NCBI GenBank assembly: GCA_017618215.1
Contig: JAFZUQ010000001.1
Span: 1-64,000 of the forward strand
Length of the DNA stretch: 64,000 nt
Source of the DNA: Elusimicrobiaceae bacterium
Lineage (GTDB): Bacteria; Elusimicrobiota; Elusimicrobia; Elusimicrobiales; Elusimicrobiaceae
Direction of reading: 5' to 3'
Below the pieces are notes generated by a model. It was not told the DNA's origin, did no database searches, and saw only the letters and a program-made list of their open reading frames with translations. The translations under genes and the position numbers were made by a program. This document shows, one piece after another, positions 50,012 through 59,364 of the stretch (its first letter is position 1; every line of letters begins with the position of its first letter).

Positions 50012-50593
50012 TTATTTTTTTAAAGTTTCATATAAACGCGTGATTTTACTTCTCAAATCACTGCGTGTTCCTTCATTAAAAATTATTATATCGGCGCGTT
50101 CTGCTTTTGTTGCCATAGGCAGTTGGGCTTCCTCGCACCTTTCAAAATAAAACTCGCTTGTTCCGCGGGAAAGCGCCCTCTTTAAACGCTTTTGGCGCGA
50201 TGTGTAGACACAAACTGTTAAATCAAAACCGCCCTCAAGGCCCTTCTCAAAAAGCAAAGGAATTGCAAAAATTATAATTTTTTTAGACGTTGCTTTTATT
50301 ATTTCCCCGGCTTCTTTTAAAACTAGAGGGTGAATCATATTTTCAAGTTCCTTTAATTTTTGCGGATTTTTGAAAACGAGTTGTGTTAATTTCTCTTTAT
50401 CGTCGGTGCCGAAAGCCGCTTTAAGTTTATCTTTCAAGGTTTTGCGGTATTTTGCGGCTAAAGTATCGGCGCAAATTGTTTCAGCACCAAGGGCGGCAAA
50501 TTCTTCCAAAGCAGCAGTTTTGCCGCTTGCTATTGCACCGCTTAAAGCGATAATAATTTTACCTTCTTGACGGAAATCTAAAACATTTTTCAC
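50012..50593 (-). CDS. coaE: Dephospho-CoA kinase
   Basis: Last enzyme of coenzyme A synthesis, 193 residues. P-loop LSGAIASGKT (~18-27), then GAETICADTLAAKY and HPLVLKEA. The start overlaps the polA stop by 4 bases, so the two are coupled. Confidence 0.93.
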   Translation of the reverse strand: MKNVLDFRQEGKIIIALSGAIASGKTAALEEFAALGAETICADTLAAKYRKTLKDKLKAAFGTDDKEKLTQLVFKNPQKLKELENMIHPLVLKEAGEIIKATSKKIIIFAIPLLFEKGLEGGFDLTVCVYTSRQKRLKRALSRGTSEFYFERCEEAQLPMATKAERADIIIFNEGTRSDLRSKITRLYETLKK

Positions 50594-53220
50594 AAAACAG
50601 GCCCCATATTATTTAAATTTTTTCCGGCTTTTGCTTTTGCCACTAATGGTACTCTTAAAGGCAAACAATTTTCCATTTTTGCTATTGCCCAAACGGAAAA
50701 AGTTTTAAGTTTTTCTTCCGGTAATTCAAAAACAAGTTCGTCATGAATCTGTAAAAGCAAATTTATGTCTTCAGGTAGTTCCTTATATATATCAAGCATA
50801 GCTTTTTTGATAATATCGGAAGATCCGCCCTGTACGACAGTGTTTACAGCCGCACGTGAAGCAAAACTCACCATACGCGGGTTTGAATCTTGGAATTCCG
50901 GCAAATACCTTATATGCCCAAGTAAAGTTGTTACAAATCCGGTTTTGCGGGCTTCCGCGACAGTTTTATTAATCCAAGATTTAACTGTGTCATAACGTGC
51001 AAAATAACTGTCAATATAATCTTTTGCTTGTGTCATTGTTATACCCAGAGTTTGGGAAAGTGCCATTGGTCCTTGCCCGTAAACTATGCCGAAGTTTATG
51101 CCTTTTGCGTGTGCGCGGTCCTCTTTAGTTACTTCCGCAATCGGTTTATTAAAAACTTCTGAAGCGGTACGGGTGTGAATATCATCAGCACATTTAAAAG
51201 CGTGAATTAAAGTTTCGTCTTGCGAAACATGCGCAAGTACGCGTAAATCAATTTGGGAATAGTCTAGTGACAGTAAAACTTTGCCCGGGCCGGCGCAAAA
51301 TGCCTGGCGTATTAAACGCCCCTTTTCGGAACGCGCCGGAATATTTTGCAAATTCGGGTTAAAACTTGAAAGGCGGCCTGTTACCGTCCCAGTTTGATTA
51401 AAATTTGTATGCACGCGGCGGTTATTATCTGCCAAATCAAGCAAAGAATCTACATATGTTGTTTTTAGTTTTGCGGCCTCGCGGTATTTTAAAATAAGTT
51501 CGCAAACGGGGTGGAATTTTTTAAGGCTTTCCAAAGTTTCTTCGTCGGTAGAATAGCCTGTTTTTGTTTTGCGTAGTGTGGGTAATTTTAATTTTTCAAA
51601 CAGCAAAACGCCAAGTTGTTTCGGGGAATTTATATTTACTTGCCCGCCTACGAGTTTGTCAATTTCCTTTTGCGTTGTTTCCATTTCAGACGATAAAAGC
51701 AAAGCCAAAGTCTTAAGCCAAGTGATGTCTATCTCAATGCCATCACTTTCCATAGCAAGCAAAACACTTTCAAGCGGTATTTCAATTTCTTTAAAAACTT
51801 TTGCTTGTGCGCTGGTTTGTAAAATATTTTCAAAATGCTTTTTTAAGTCAAAAATATTTTGGGTATAAATTGTAAATTTTTCATTTAGTTCTGCGTCGCG
51901 GTTAACTGTAATTTTTAAATTTGACGCAAACAAATTATTTAAACTGAAATCTTGCGCCGGGTTTAAGCAATAAGCGGCAAGTTCAAAATCAAAAACATTT
52001 AAATAGGTTTGCTTTTTAGGTGCGATATTTAAAGCGCGCAAAGTATATTTTAAATCGTGCGCAAGTTTTAAGGTTTGATTATCTTGCACTATTTGGTTTA
52101 AAATTTCTTTTTCTTCAGTGGTAATTTCTTGTATTTTTTTAAAGCTGAAATCTTTACTATTTAAAGCAAGCATTAAAGCGTCTTCTTCTGCGTAAATAAA
52201 GAGTTCAAAAGCACCGCACGCTTTATTTAAAATTGTTTTAAAATCTTGAGGGTTTGGTAAAACTTTTTCCTGCTTTGGTGTGTTTGCGCTAAAATCATCG
52301 AATAATTCACCCTGTGTAAAAAGTTCGGCTTGCGGTTTTTGCTCTACTTGTTTTTGATGATCTTTTAAGAAATTATTTAAATTTTTAAATTCAAAACGTT
52401 CGGCGAAAGTTTTAACTTCGTCTAAATTAGGGGGGGAAACTTTAAAATCGTCAAACTGTAAATCAAGCAAATTATCTTTAAGTAAAATAAGTTGTTTTGA
52501 AAGTTTGGCAGATTCCTCGCCTTTCAAAATTTTCTTTTTTAGCGCATCTTTTAAATTGGGGTTATTTTCTTTGGCGGCTTTAATAATATCTTCCACACTT
52601 CCAAAGGTACTAACCAAAGTTTGAGCACTTTTTGCGCCGATACCCTCCACCCCTGGCACATTATCTGAACTATCGCCGAGTAGTGCCAAATAATCAGCCA
52701 TATATTTGCAAGGTACGCCGAATTTATTTTGGCAGACATTATCATCCCTATATTCATCTTGCGGCGAACCTGACCAAAGTTTAACATGTTGCCCAACAAT
52801 TTGGTAAATATCTTTATCGCTTGTAATAATTATCGTGTCGTTATCGTCTTTGCCGGCAATTTTAGCGCAACTTGCCATAAGGTCATCAGCCTCAGCGCCT
52901 TGCAAGGCAATAACTTTAAGTCCAAGTGCGGCGCAAACCTCACGCGCTATTTTGAGTTGGGAAACAAGAGCTTCATCTGTCGGTGGGCGGTTGGCTTTAT
53001 AGTCTTTAAAAATTTCGTGCCTGAATGTGGGGCCTTTTGAATCAAAACAAACAGCTACATGCGTCGGCTTTTTATTTTCCAAGAATTTAAGTAGCCAATT
53101 AACAAAACCGTATAGGGCGCCGACTTCCTCACCTTTCGCCGATGTTAAAGGCGGCAAAGCGTGGTAATTGCGGTGTAAAATGCCATGTGCGTCAATAATA
53201 AAGAATTTTTTATCAAGCAT
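50590..53220 (-). CDS. polA: DNA polymerase I, 3'-5' exonuclease site apparently lost
   Basis: 876 residues. The 5' nuclease domain (~1-290) has FIIDAHGILHR and GDSSDNVPGVEGIGAKSAQTL. The polymerase domain (~490-876) has motif A LSLDYSQIDLRVLAH, motif B RAHAKGINFGIVYG and motif C IHDELVFE. The middle exonuclease-like domain (~320-480) lacks the DxE metal site (the strand reads ELFIYAEEDA) and has KYTL where KYD is expected, so proofreading is probably absent. AGGCTT precedes the ATG. Confidence 0.97.
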   Translation of the reverse strand: MLDKKFFIIDAHGILHRNYHALPPLTSAKGEEVGALYGFVNWLLKFLENKKPTHVAVCFDSKGPTFRHEIFKDYKANRPPTDEALVSQLKIAREVCAALGLKVIALQGAEADDLMASCAKIAGKDDNDTIIITSDKDIYQIVGQHVKLWSGSPQDEYRDDNVCQNKFGVPCKYMADYLALLGDSSDNVPGVEGIGAKSAQTLVSTFGSVEDIIKAAKENNPNLKDALKKKILKGEESAKLSKQLILLKDNLLDLQFDDFKVSPPNLDEVKTFAERFEFKNLNNFLKDHQKQVEQKPQAELFTQGELFDDFSANTPKQEKVLPNPQDFKTILNKACGAFELFIYAEEDALMLALNSKDFSFKKIQEITTEEKEILNQIVQDNQTLKLAHDLKYTLRALNIAPKKQTYLNVFDFELAAYCLNPAQDFSLNNLFASNLKITVNRDAELNEKFTIYTQNIFDLKKHFENILQTSAQAKVFKEIEIPLESVLLAMESDGIEIDITWLKTLALLLSSEMETTQKEIDKLVGGQVNINSPKQLGVLLFEKLKLPTLRKTKTGYSTDEETLESLKKFHPVCELILKYREAAKLKTTYVDSLLDLADNNRRVHTNFNQTGTVTGRLSSFNPNLQNIPARSEKGRLIRQAFCAGPGKVLLSLDYSQIDLRVLAHVSQDETLIHAFKCADDIHTRTASEVFNKPIAEVTKEDRAHAKGINFGIVYGQGPMALSQTLGITMTQAKDYIDSYFARYDTVKSWINKTVAEARKTGFVTTLLGHIRYLPEFQDSNPRMVSFASRAAVNTVVQGGSSDIIKKAMLDIYKELPEDINLLLQIHDELVFELPEEKLKTFSVWAIAKMENCLPLRVPLVAKAKAGKNLNNMGPVL

Positions 53221-53277
53221 AAGCCTTTTAAAAAACTGCTAGAAAATTTTTAGGAAACCCCGAATTTTGGAAAAGTT

Positions 53278-53297
53278 GCCCGCCCATGAGAGCGGGC
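53278..53297 (-). terminator. Possible intrinsic terminator after trxA
   Basis: Inverted repeat GCCCGC (53278-53283) and GCGGGC (53292-53297) with an 8-base loop. On the minus strand a short CTTTT follows after two bases. The T tract is weak, so it may be partial. Confidence 0.45.
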
Positions 53298-53322
53298 TCT
53301 GATAAGAATATATTACAAATAA

Positions 53323-53640
53323 TTAGAGCAATGCGTCAAGTTGTTTTTTGATTTCTTCTTTGCTCTGAAGGCCGTTTAAAGTGACTTCCGGCGTGCCGTT
53401 TTTGAATATGATTACCGTTGGGATAGAAGAAATCTGAAATTTCCCGCTTTGTTCCGGTGCTTCATCTGTATTTATTTTGCAGATTTTGGCTTTGCCTTCA
53501 TATTCTTTGGCGATTTCTTCAATGACGGGCCCAAGCATTCTGCAAGGTCCGCACCAGGGTGCCCAAAAGTCCACGAGGACGACACCTGAATATTTTAAAA
53601 CTTCTTGGTCAAAGTTTGAGTCGTTTAAATGTATTTCCAT
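53323..53640 (-). CDS. trxA: Thioredoxin
   Basis: Cytoplasmic disulfide reductase of 105 residues with the active site WAPWCGPCRM (~27-36) and the cis-Pro strand ISSIPTVIIFKNG (~71). Length and fold are typical. GAGG precedes the ATG. Confidence 0.96.
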   Translation of the reverse strand: MEIHLNDSNFDQEVLKYSGVVLVDFWAPWCGPCRMLGPVIEEIAKEYEGKAKICKINTDEAPEQSGKFQISSIPTVIIFKNGTPEVTLNGLQSKEEIKKQLDALL

Positions 53641-53657
53641 AGTAACCTCTTAACTAA

Positions 53658-53686
53658 AGGATAGAATTTATTGTTTTAAATGTCAA
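53658..53686 (-). promoter_or_regulatory. sigma70 promoter for trxA
   Basis: On the minus strand, TTGACA (53681-53686) lies 17 bp from TATCCT (53658-53663), 18 bases upstream of the trxA ATG. The -35 hexamer is perfect. Confidence 0.6.
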
Positions 53687-53739
53687 GAAAAATTTGAAGT
53701 TTGCATTTTAATTCTTTGTCATATGGTTTTTAGTTGCTA

Positions 53740-53752
53740 TTTTTTTTTTTTT
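53740..53752 (+). repeat. T13 homopolymer upstream of the pseudopilin gene
   Basis: Thirteen T residues lie 53 bases upstream of the pseudopilin ATG, where a -35 or spacer would fall relative to TATATA (53763-53768) or TATAAA (53771-53776). A length change could alter expression. Confidence 0.7.
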
Positions 53753-53805
53753 CTAAAATAACTATATAGATATAAAAATGTCGTAAAAGCGAATATGGAG
53801 GCTTT

Positions 53806-54300
53806 ATGAAAGAAATAAAAAATGCAGGGAAAGGTTTCACTTTGTTGGAATTGTTGGTAGTTGTTTTAATTATCGGCATACTTGCAAGTATTGCCCTGCC
53901 GCAATATAACAAAGCAGTAGAAAAAGCAAAACTAAGTGAAGCCTTAATTAATATAAAAACGATAGAAGCCAGTGTGGATAGATACTTGCTTACCAACAGC
54001 ATTCCAGTTAACGAGACTAATATCTCCGATAAGTTAGACGTAGATTTATCAGGTGGTGAATGGAATGATTATGGTGAATATAAAACAGAAAATTTTTCAT
54101 ATGGGGCTTATTGTAGAAATTATGGAGACACGTGTCATATATCTGCTGTATATAAAGACAATGAATACGGACTTTTTATAGAAATACAATCTGGTCATTC
54201 TAAATCTTTTACATGTGCAACTTTTTTTACGGAAAAGGGACAATATATTTGCCATTATTTAGAATCACAAGGCTGGGAATATTACGACGAAGAACTTTAA
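53806..54300 (+). CDS. Orphan type IV pilin-like (pseudopilin) protein
   Basis: 164 residues. The prepilin motif GKGFTLLE (~9-16) is followed by a hydrophobic helix LLVVVLIIGILASIALPQY (~16-34) and a globular C-terminal domain with two Cys pairs. A GGAG site precedes the ATG. The prepilin peptidase cut would fall after the Gly before Phe, with Glu at +5 kept. No assembly ATPase, PilC-like protein or secretin is nearby, so it is a stand-alone gene. Multiple scattered pilin-like genes are known for Elusimicrobia. Confidence 0.88.
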   Translation: MKEIKNAGKGFTLLELLVVVLIIGILASIALPQYNKAVEKAKLSEALINIKTIEASVDRYLLTNSIPVNETNISDKLDVDLSGGEWNDYGEYKTENFSYGAYCRNYGDTCHISAVYKDNEYGLFIEIQSGHSKSFTCATFFTEKGQYICHYLESQGWEYYDEEL

Positions 54301-54776
54301 TACTCCACCTTATCTTTTTTACTAACCCAGGTTTTGAACGGTAAAGACGCATCTTTTAAAGCCAAATGATGCGTTTTTATTTTGCGCTTATTTTCGCTTA
54401 AAGCAAGTTCTTTGTATATAAAACTGTCATCAAAACCGGCACGCGCGGCAATATTCTTTTCCGCCGCATAATAAAGGGCTTTCGGGCGCGCCCAATAAAT
54501 TGCACCAAGGCACATTGGGCAAGGTTCAGCGCTTGCATAAATAGTACAACCGTCAAGTTGGAAATCTTTTAATTTCTTGCAGGCTTTGCGTATGGCATTG
54601 ACTTCGGCATGCGCGGTTGGGTCCGTCGAACTTGTAACGGTATTATGTGCTTTGGCAACAATTTTACCGTCTTTGACTATGACTGCACCAAATGGGCCGC
54701 CTTTGCCGCTTTTTGCGCTTTTAGAGGCCAAAATAATAGCCATTTGTAAAAACTTTTCGTGTTCAGATAGTTTCAT
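54297..54776 (-). CDS. guaD: Guanine deaminase (cytidine-deaminase fold)
   Basis: 159 residues; converts guanine to xanthine. Zinc site HAEVNAI (~57) and PCPMCLGAIYWARP (~87-100). The specific AGFDDSFIYKEL stretch (~118-129) and the C-terminal FKTWVSKK match Bacillus-type guanine deaminase better than TadA. It overlaps the pseudopilin 3' end by 4 bases (convergent) and abuts nadB. Confidence 0.87.
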   Translation of the reverse strand: MKLSEHEKFLQMAIILASKSAKSGKGGPFGAVIVKDGKIVAKAHNTVTSSTDPTAHAEVNAIRKACKKLKDFQLDGCTIYASAEPCPMCLGAIYWARPKALYYAAEKNIAARAGFDDSFIYKELALSENKRKIKTHHLALKDASLPFKTWVSKKDKVEY

Positions 54777-56324
54777 TTAATCCTCCCTATAATGTGTGCC
54801 TAAACTGTGTTTGTTTTTTAAGGCACCGTAAGTTACAAGTAATGCGGTTTGGGCGCCGTCACGCAGATGTAAAAGTTCGGGGGTAAGTTTACAACCTTTG
54901 TAAAATACATCAATTTCATTTTTTAAATGTCTTAAAATCTTTTCGGCACGCGTTAAGCGGTCTTTACTGCGTATTAAGCCTACATAGTTCCACATAGTGT
55001 TTTTTATGACGGAAATATCCTGTAAAATTAAATTTACATCCGGCTCTTTTTCCGCCATACGCCAAACTTTCGGGGCAGGCAAATAGAATTTTTTCGTCTT
55101 AATTTCTTTAATGTCCGCTTGTGCGCAAAGTGCGGCAAAAGCAACTGCCTCAAGTAAAGAAGTGCTGGCAAGGCGGTTTGCGCCGTGGAAACCTGTGCAG
55201 GCACATTCCCCGACGGCATTTAAGTTTAAAATATTTGTGCGGCCCTGTAAATCGGTAAAAATTCCGCCGCAAAAATAGTGCATGGCAGGCATTACAGGTA
55301 TCGGTTGTTTTGTGATATCTACGCCGCTTTTTAAACAGGTTTTATAAATGTTCGGAAAGCGGTTTTTAATAAATTCCGGCTTCATTGATTTTAAAGAAAG
55401 ATATACGCAATCATCTTTAGTTTTTAGGCGTTCGTGTTCAATGGCGCGTGCGACAATATCACGCGGGGCAAGGTCCTTTAATTTATGGTAATTTTGCATA
55501 AAAGGCTTGCCGTATTTATTAATCAAAACAGCGCCTTCACCTCGGACTGCCTCTGAAATCAAAGCATTTCTGTCACCCAAGGCAAAAACGGTTGGGTGGA
55601 ATTGAGTATATTCCATATTGATAACACGTGCGCCGATACGGTAAGCCATCGCAATACCGCTGCCGTAAAGTGTATCAACGTTTGTCGTGTACTTGAAAAT
55701 TTGGCCAAGCCCGCCGGTAGCAAGTACCGTTTTTTTAGCCACTACCGCAAAAACATTTTTGGTTTTATTATCCAAAATATATGCACCAAAGCAAGTCAAA
55801 GGCTTATATAAATCTTGCGGATTTTGGGAGTTGTGCGATAAAGTTAACAAGTCAATTGCCGACGCATTTTCAATAATTTTAACTGTTTTTAACTTTTTTA
55901 ATGCGTTTTGCAAAGAATCAATTAAGGCTTTGCCCGTTGCATCTTTACTGTATAAAATGCGGCGTTTTGAGTGGGCAGCTTCTTTAGTTAAAGCAAATTT
56001 ACCGTCCGGGGTTTTATTGAAATCTGTTTTGAAAGTTTTAATAAAATATTTTTCAATAACTTTAAAACCTTCACGGCAGGCGGTTAAAACCGCCTCTTCA
56101 TTACACACGCCGCAACCGGCACGCTGAATATCTTTTAGGAGTAAATTAAAATCGGGTTTATCTTCGTAAATTATGCCACCTTGGGCAAGTGCGCTATCAC
56201 AATCTTTTAATGTTTCTGCTGAAATTAAAGTACATTTTAGACCGGCCGCCCCCAAGATATAGGCGTAAAGTGAGCCTGCAATACCGCTACCGATAACCAA
56301 AACATCTGTTTTTATTGTTTTCAT
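54777..56324 (-). CDS. nadB: L-aspartate oxidase
   Basis: FAD enzyme starting de novo NAD synthesis (aspartate to iminoaspartate), 515 residues. FAD-binding VIGSGIAGS (~9-17), HPTVFALGDRNALISEAVRGEGA, and PVMPAMHYFCGGI plus NAVGECACTGFHGANRLASTSLLEA near the C-terminal part. I start at the ATG at 56322-56324 because AGGAG lies just upstream; the longer frame to 56399 would run into rsmA. nadA and nadC are not in the window. Confidence 0.93.
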   Translation of the reverse strand: MKTIKTDVLVIGSGIAGSLYAYILGAAGLKCTLISAETLKDCDSALAQGGIIYEDKPDFNLLLKDIQRAGCGVCNEEAVLTACREGFKVIEKYFIKTFKTDFNKTPDGKFALTKEAAHSKRRILYSKDATGKALIDSLQNALKKLKTVKIIENASAIDLLTLSHNSQNPQDLYKPLTCFGAYILDNKTKNVFAVVAKKTVLATGGLGQIFKYTTNVDTLYGSGIAMAYRIGARVINMEYTQFHPTVFALGDRNALISEAVRGEGAVLINKYGKPFMQNYHKLKDLAPRDIVARAIEHERLKTKDDCVYLSLKSMKPEFIKNRFPNIYKTCLKSGVDITKQPIPVMPAMHYFCGGIFTDLQGRTNILNLNAVGECACTGFHGANRLASTSLLEAVAFAALCAQADIKEIKTKKFYLPAPKVWRMAEKEPDVNLILQDISVIKNTMWNYVGLIRSKDRLTRAEKILRHLKNEIDVFYKGCKLTPELLHLRDGAQTALLVTYGALKNKHSLGTHYRED

Positions 56325-56331
56325 AATTCTC

Positions 56332-57123
56332 CTAAAATATAAACCCTTCAAGATTTCTTGCAAGCAGAACGTAATTTTTTGCCGACACTTCTTCCGCACG
56401 TGACGATACTTTTAAACCCGAACTAACTAAAATTTTTGCCAAGGCAGTTTTATCTTTTTTAAACTTTTCCACTAAAGCATTTAAAACTGTTTTACGGCGG
56501 TAAGAAAAGCATGTTTTAACCGTTTCTTTAAAGTTAGCATAATGCGCGGCATTTGTAAATAGTTTTTGCGGGCGTGGTGTGATAAATAAAACCTCGCTTT
56601 CCACCTTAGGCGGTGGGTTAAAACTGCCCGGGCTTACACGGCAAACCGGCCTGCTTTGCGCAAGTGCCTGAAATAAAACACTTAAAGCACCGTAATGTTT
56701 GCTTTCGGGCAAAGCATAAAGTTTTTGTGCCTGTTCGCGCTGAAACATAAAAGTTGCCGACGCAAAATTTTCTAATTCCAAAACTTTTAATAAAATTTGC
56801 GCCGCATCAATATAAGGTAAATTGCTGACGAAATTTAATTTATCTTCTTTATCTAAGAACTGCAAATCAAGGTCGAGAAAGTTACCTTCAATTATTTTTA
56901 CACCGGCCCAATCGGGTAAAGTTTCTTTCAATTTTTTTACCATTACAGGATCAATTTCTATGATGGTGAAATTTTGAACACCGCGTTCAATTAAGGCTAA
57001 AGTTAAAGCACCTTGGCCCGGGCCGATTTCAATTAAAGTACCGTCTAAATTTTCAACAGCGGTATCAACTATTTTATTGATTATTCCTTTATTTACTAAG
57101 AAATGTTGACCGTATTTTTGCAT
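56332..57123 (-). CDS. rsmA: 16S rRNA dimethyladenosine transferase
   Basis: KsgA/RsmA, 263 residues, dimethylates two adjacent adenines in helix 45 of 16S rRNA. It has QKYGQHFLVNKGI (~2-14), SAM motif IEIGPGQGALT (~32-42) and the catalytic loop NLPYIDA (~101-107; NLPY is invariant in the family). It sits 2 bases downstream of the TPR gene stop. Confidence 0.95.
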   Translation of the reverse strand: MQKYGQHFLVNKGIINKIVDTAVENLDGTLIEIGPGQGALTLALIERGVQNFTIIEIDPVMVKKLKETLPDWAGVKIIEGNFLDLDLQFLDKEDKLNFVSNLPYIDAAQILLKVLELENFASATFMFQREQAQKLYALPESKHYGALSVLFQALAQSRPVCRVSPGSFNPPPKVESEVLFITPRPQKLFTNAAHYANFKETVKTCFSYRRKTVLNALVEKFKKDKTALAKILVSSGLKVSSRAEEVSAKNYVLLARNLEGFIF

Positions 57124-57125
57124 AA

Positions 57126-58901
57126 TTAATCCTCGAGAATGGCAATGTTGCTCTTTATAATTTTATTTTCCGGATCTTCTTTTAATGCCAAAGCGTACAA
57201 TTCTTTTGCGTGTGTTTCATCACCTAAAACCACAAAAGCAGTGCCTTGCGCGAGATATGCAAGGGCTTTTTCTTGCGTGCTTTGTGCTTTTGTTTGAGTC
57301 ATTTTAAGTGTTTTTATTGCCTCTTGCCCTTGCCCTAAAGTTAAATACGTTAAAGCAAGTAAAAGTGAATTCTCAAAATTTTTATTTTCCTCAAAACGTG
57401 CTGTTACAGTTGGCAAAATATCTTCCATAAATCTTATCCAACCTTTACCGGCAACCCAAAGGCCCATGTCATTGCCCACCATATAAGGGTTATATCCTGC
57501 TTTCGAGTTGTTTCGCATAGTGGAAATGCTTGATGGCCCTGTTTCCGCTTGTTGTAAAGTTGTTGGATCTTGCGTCGGGGTAGAAGCTTTTAAAGCCATT
57601 TTTACTTGGTAATCTTGCTCGGCATTTTGTAAAACATTATTTAAACCGCTAAATATGCTTTCAAGTTGATTTTGGCGTGTTTCTTCATCAGAAGAAACTA
57701 AGATAAAACTGCGTTCAAATGTCGTGGTACTTAAAGCTTTTTCCTGTTCAAGTACGGCATTTGCAAAAGCGCTTCTTGTGCCTTCTTTCACATTGTTTGT
57801 TTTTAAGGTTGACGGTTTTTGTTTGGGGTCAAGTGCAACTTCAACTTCGATATTTATTTGTTTTGTGGCAGGTACTTTTTTAAGACGTTTTTTAAAACTT
57901 TCAAGTTGCGGATTTTTAAATTGTTGCGGTAAGGTTTGTGCACCTTTATTCTTATTTTTCTGTGTTTGGCCTTGGGCTTGGTTTTCTGAGCCGCTATAAG
58001 TTAAAGATAGCGCAAGCCCGCCGTCTTCAAGAGGGGAGATTAAAAAACCTTGGGCAAATAAAGGTATGGCATCTTGGCTTTCATTATCTTCCAATAGCAA
58101 ATTGATAAAGCGTGCTCTGGCCACACTATCCCCTGGTTTTAAACGGAGCGCTTTTTTGTAATCGATTTTTGCATTATTTTTATTGTCTAATTTTTCCTCT
58201 AAAACCGCCAAAGAAAGTAAAGCTTCTTCATAGCGTGGATAAAGGGCGAGGGCTTGTTTAAAAGCATCTTTGGCATTAGCATCACGCCCTAAAATCTCAA
58301 GTAAAGAGCCGAGCTGGTGGAAATAAAGCGGATTTCTTTTATCTAAATCAGTTGCAGTGCGAAAATGATAAAGTGCGTCTTCATAATTGCCCAAAGCCGC
58401 GTATGTTGAGCCTAAATTCATGTGTGTATCAGGTCTATTCGGGGCATATTTTAAGGCAGTTTTAAAACATTTTAGGGCTTCTTTAATTTTACCTTGCCAG
58501 GCATATGATATCCCCAGTAACTGATGGGCTTCAGGGTTCTTTTTATCAAGTTTTAAAGCGCTTAAATATTCCGCGATTGCCGGTTGCACCTGCCCTTGCC
58601 AATAAAGCGAAATACCTAAAAAAATATGTGTATAAGGTTCATCCGGATTTTTTACAACTGCTTTTGCAAAGATTTGTGATGCTTCTTTGTAACGTGCGGC
58701 GGCTAGATCGCCAAGCCCTTGACGGAGATTTTCCTTGCTTTGTTCTTTCATGAGAGATTCCCAGTAAGTCGGATAATTTCCGTCTAAGTTCGCTTTTGTG
58801 GCATTAATACCGAAACCGGAACCTCCCAAAAATTGCGGTAAAGCCGCAAAACTTTGTGTAGCTAAGAAAAAAGTGAGAATAAAATTAAACCCTTTCCTCA
58901 T
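57126..58901 (-). CDS. Secreted TPR-repeat protein
   Basis: 591 residues. A signal peptide (MRKGFNFILTFFLATQSFAA) is followed by six or seven TPRs (~58-290) such as PEAHQLLGISYAWQGKIKEALKCF. A less structured middle (~290-480) carries Gln/Lys-rich linkers, and two more TPRs close the protein (~510-590). Probably periplasmic scaffold; the partner is unknown. Confidence 0.8.
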   Translation of the reverse strand: MRKGFNFILTFFLATQSFAALPQFLGGSGFGINATKANLDGNYPTYWESLMKEQSKENLRQGLGDLAAARYKEASQIFAKAVVKNPDEPYTHIFLGISLYWQGQVQPAIAEYLSALKLDKKNPEAHQLLGISYAWQGKIKEALKCFKTALKYAPNRPDTHMNLGSTYAALGNYEDALYHFRTATDLDKRNPLYFHQLGSLLEILGRDANAKDAFKQALALYPRYEEALLSLAVLEEKLDNKNNAKIDYKKALRLKPGDSVARARFINLLLEDNESQDAIPLFAQGFLISPLEDGGLALSLTYSGSENQAQGQTQKNKNKGAQTLPQQFKNPQLESFKKRLKKVPATKQINIEVEVALDPKQKPSTLKTNNVKEGTRSAFANAVLEQEKALSTTTFERSFILVSSDEETRQNQLESIFSGLNNVLQNAEQDYQVKMALKASTPTQDPTTLQQAETGPSSISTMRNNSKAGYNPYMVGNDMGLWVAGKGWIRFMEDILPTVTARFEENKNFENSLLLALTYLTLGQGQEAIKTLKMTQTKAQSTQEKALAYLAQGTAFVVLGDETHAKELYALALKEDPENKIIKSNIAILED

Positions 58902-58929
58902 ACATTAAATTATATCATTTAGATGTAAA

Positions 58930-58959
58930 AGCGCCAAGTAGGAAAAGTTACTTGGCGCT
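58930..58959 (-). terminator. Intrinsic terminator of the small-gene operon
   Basis: An 11-bp stem (GCGCCAAGTA paired with TACTTGGCGC plus one A-T) has an 8-base loop, and the minus strand continues with CTTTTA. It follows the stop at 59030 in the leftward direction. A second, weaker hairpin lies at 58978-58999. Confidence 0.7.
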
Positions 58960-59029
58960 CGTGTGGCTTTGGGGTTTAGGCAGTTAAGGAGGACTGCCTT
59001 GTGGGTGTTTAGGGTAAGGAAGTAATTGT

Positions 59030-59362
59030 TTAGGAAGCTTTATTGTCGGTGTGCGTGCGGTGGTAGATAATTTTGTCACACTGTTGCATAAAATCTAAAT
59101 CTTTTAAAAATACATTACTTTCTATTTCGTTTTGTTGTAGAAAATTTTGTAAGTTGTTTTCAAAGTTCTTTAATTTTGTTAAACATGTATTATCCATTTC
59201 TATTTTTTTAAATTCTTCTTTTAAATAATTTTTAGTTTGAATATGCCAGCATAAATTTTTTATGCCGGTATTTTTTAAAGCTTTTTCTAAGGAGTGAAAA
59301 AGTTTAATCTTATTTACATCAAAATTACTTAAAGTGAACCATCTTAAAGTTAAATATTGCAT
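59030..59362 (-). CDS. Small protein of unknown function (repressor-linked operon, gene 2)
   Basis: 110 residues from the ATG two bases after the previous stop; an in-frame ATG at 59392 adds ten residues and overlaps the previous gene by 28 bases. Mostly helical and charged (LEKALKNTG, LKNFENNLQNFLQQ), with three scattered Cys. No family recognised. It is expressed with the gene upstream under the operator described at 59842. Confidence 0.55.
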   Translation of the reverse strand: MQYLTLRWFTLSNFDVNKIKLFHSLEKALKNTGIKNLCWHIQTKNYLKEEFKKIEMDNTCLTKLKNFENNLQNFLQQNEIESNVFLKDLDFMQQCDKIIYHRTHTDNKAS

Positions 59363-59364
59363 AA

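Noticed and set aside
52430..52436. G7 run inside polA as a slippage site
   Set aside because: Runs of six or seven G recur in several housekeeping genes here (also 62506-62512), and switching polA off is implausible.
55687..56127. 146-codon plus-strand frame opposite nadB
   Set aside because: Antisense shadow; composition follows the nadB codons.
56325..56399. N-terminal extension of nadB
   Set aside because: It overlaps rsmA and has no ribosome site, whereas AGGAG precedes the ATG at 56324.
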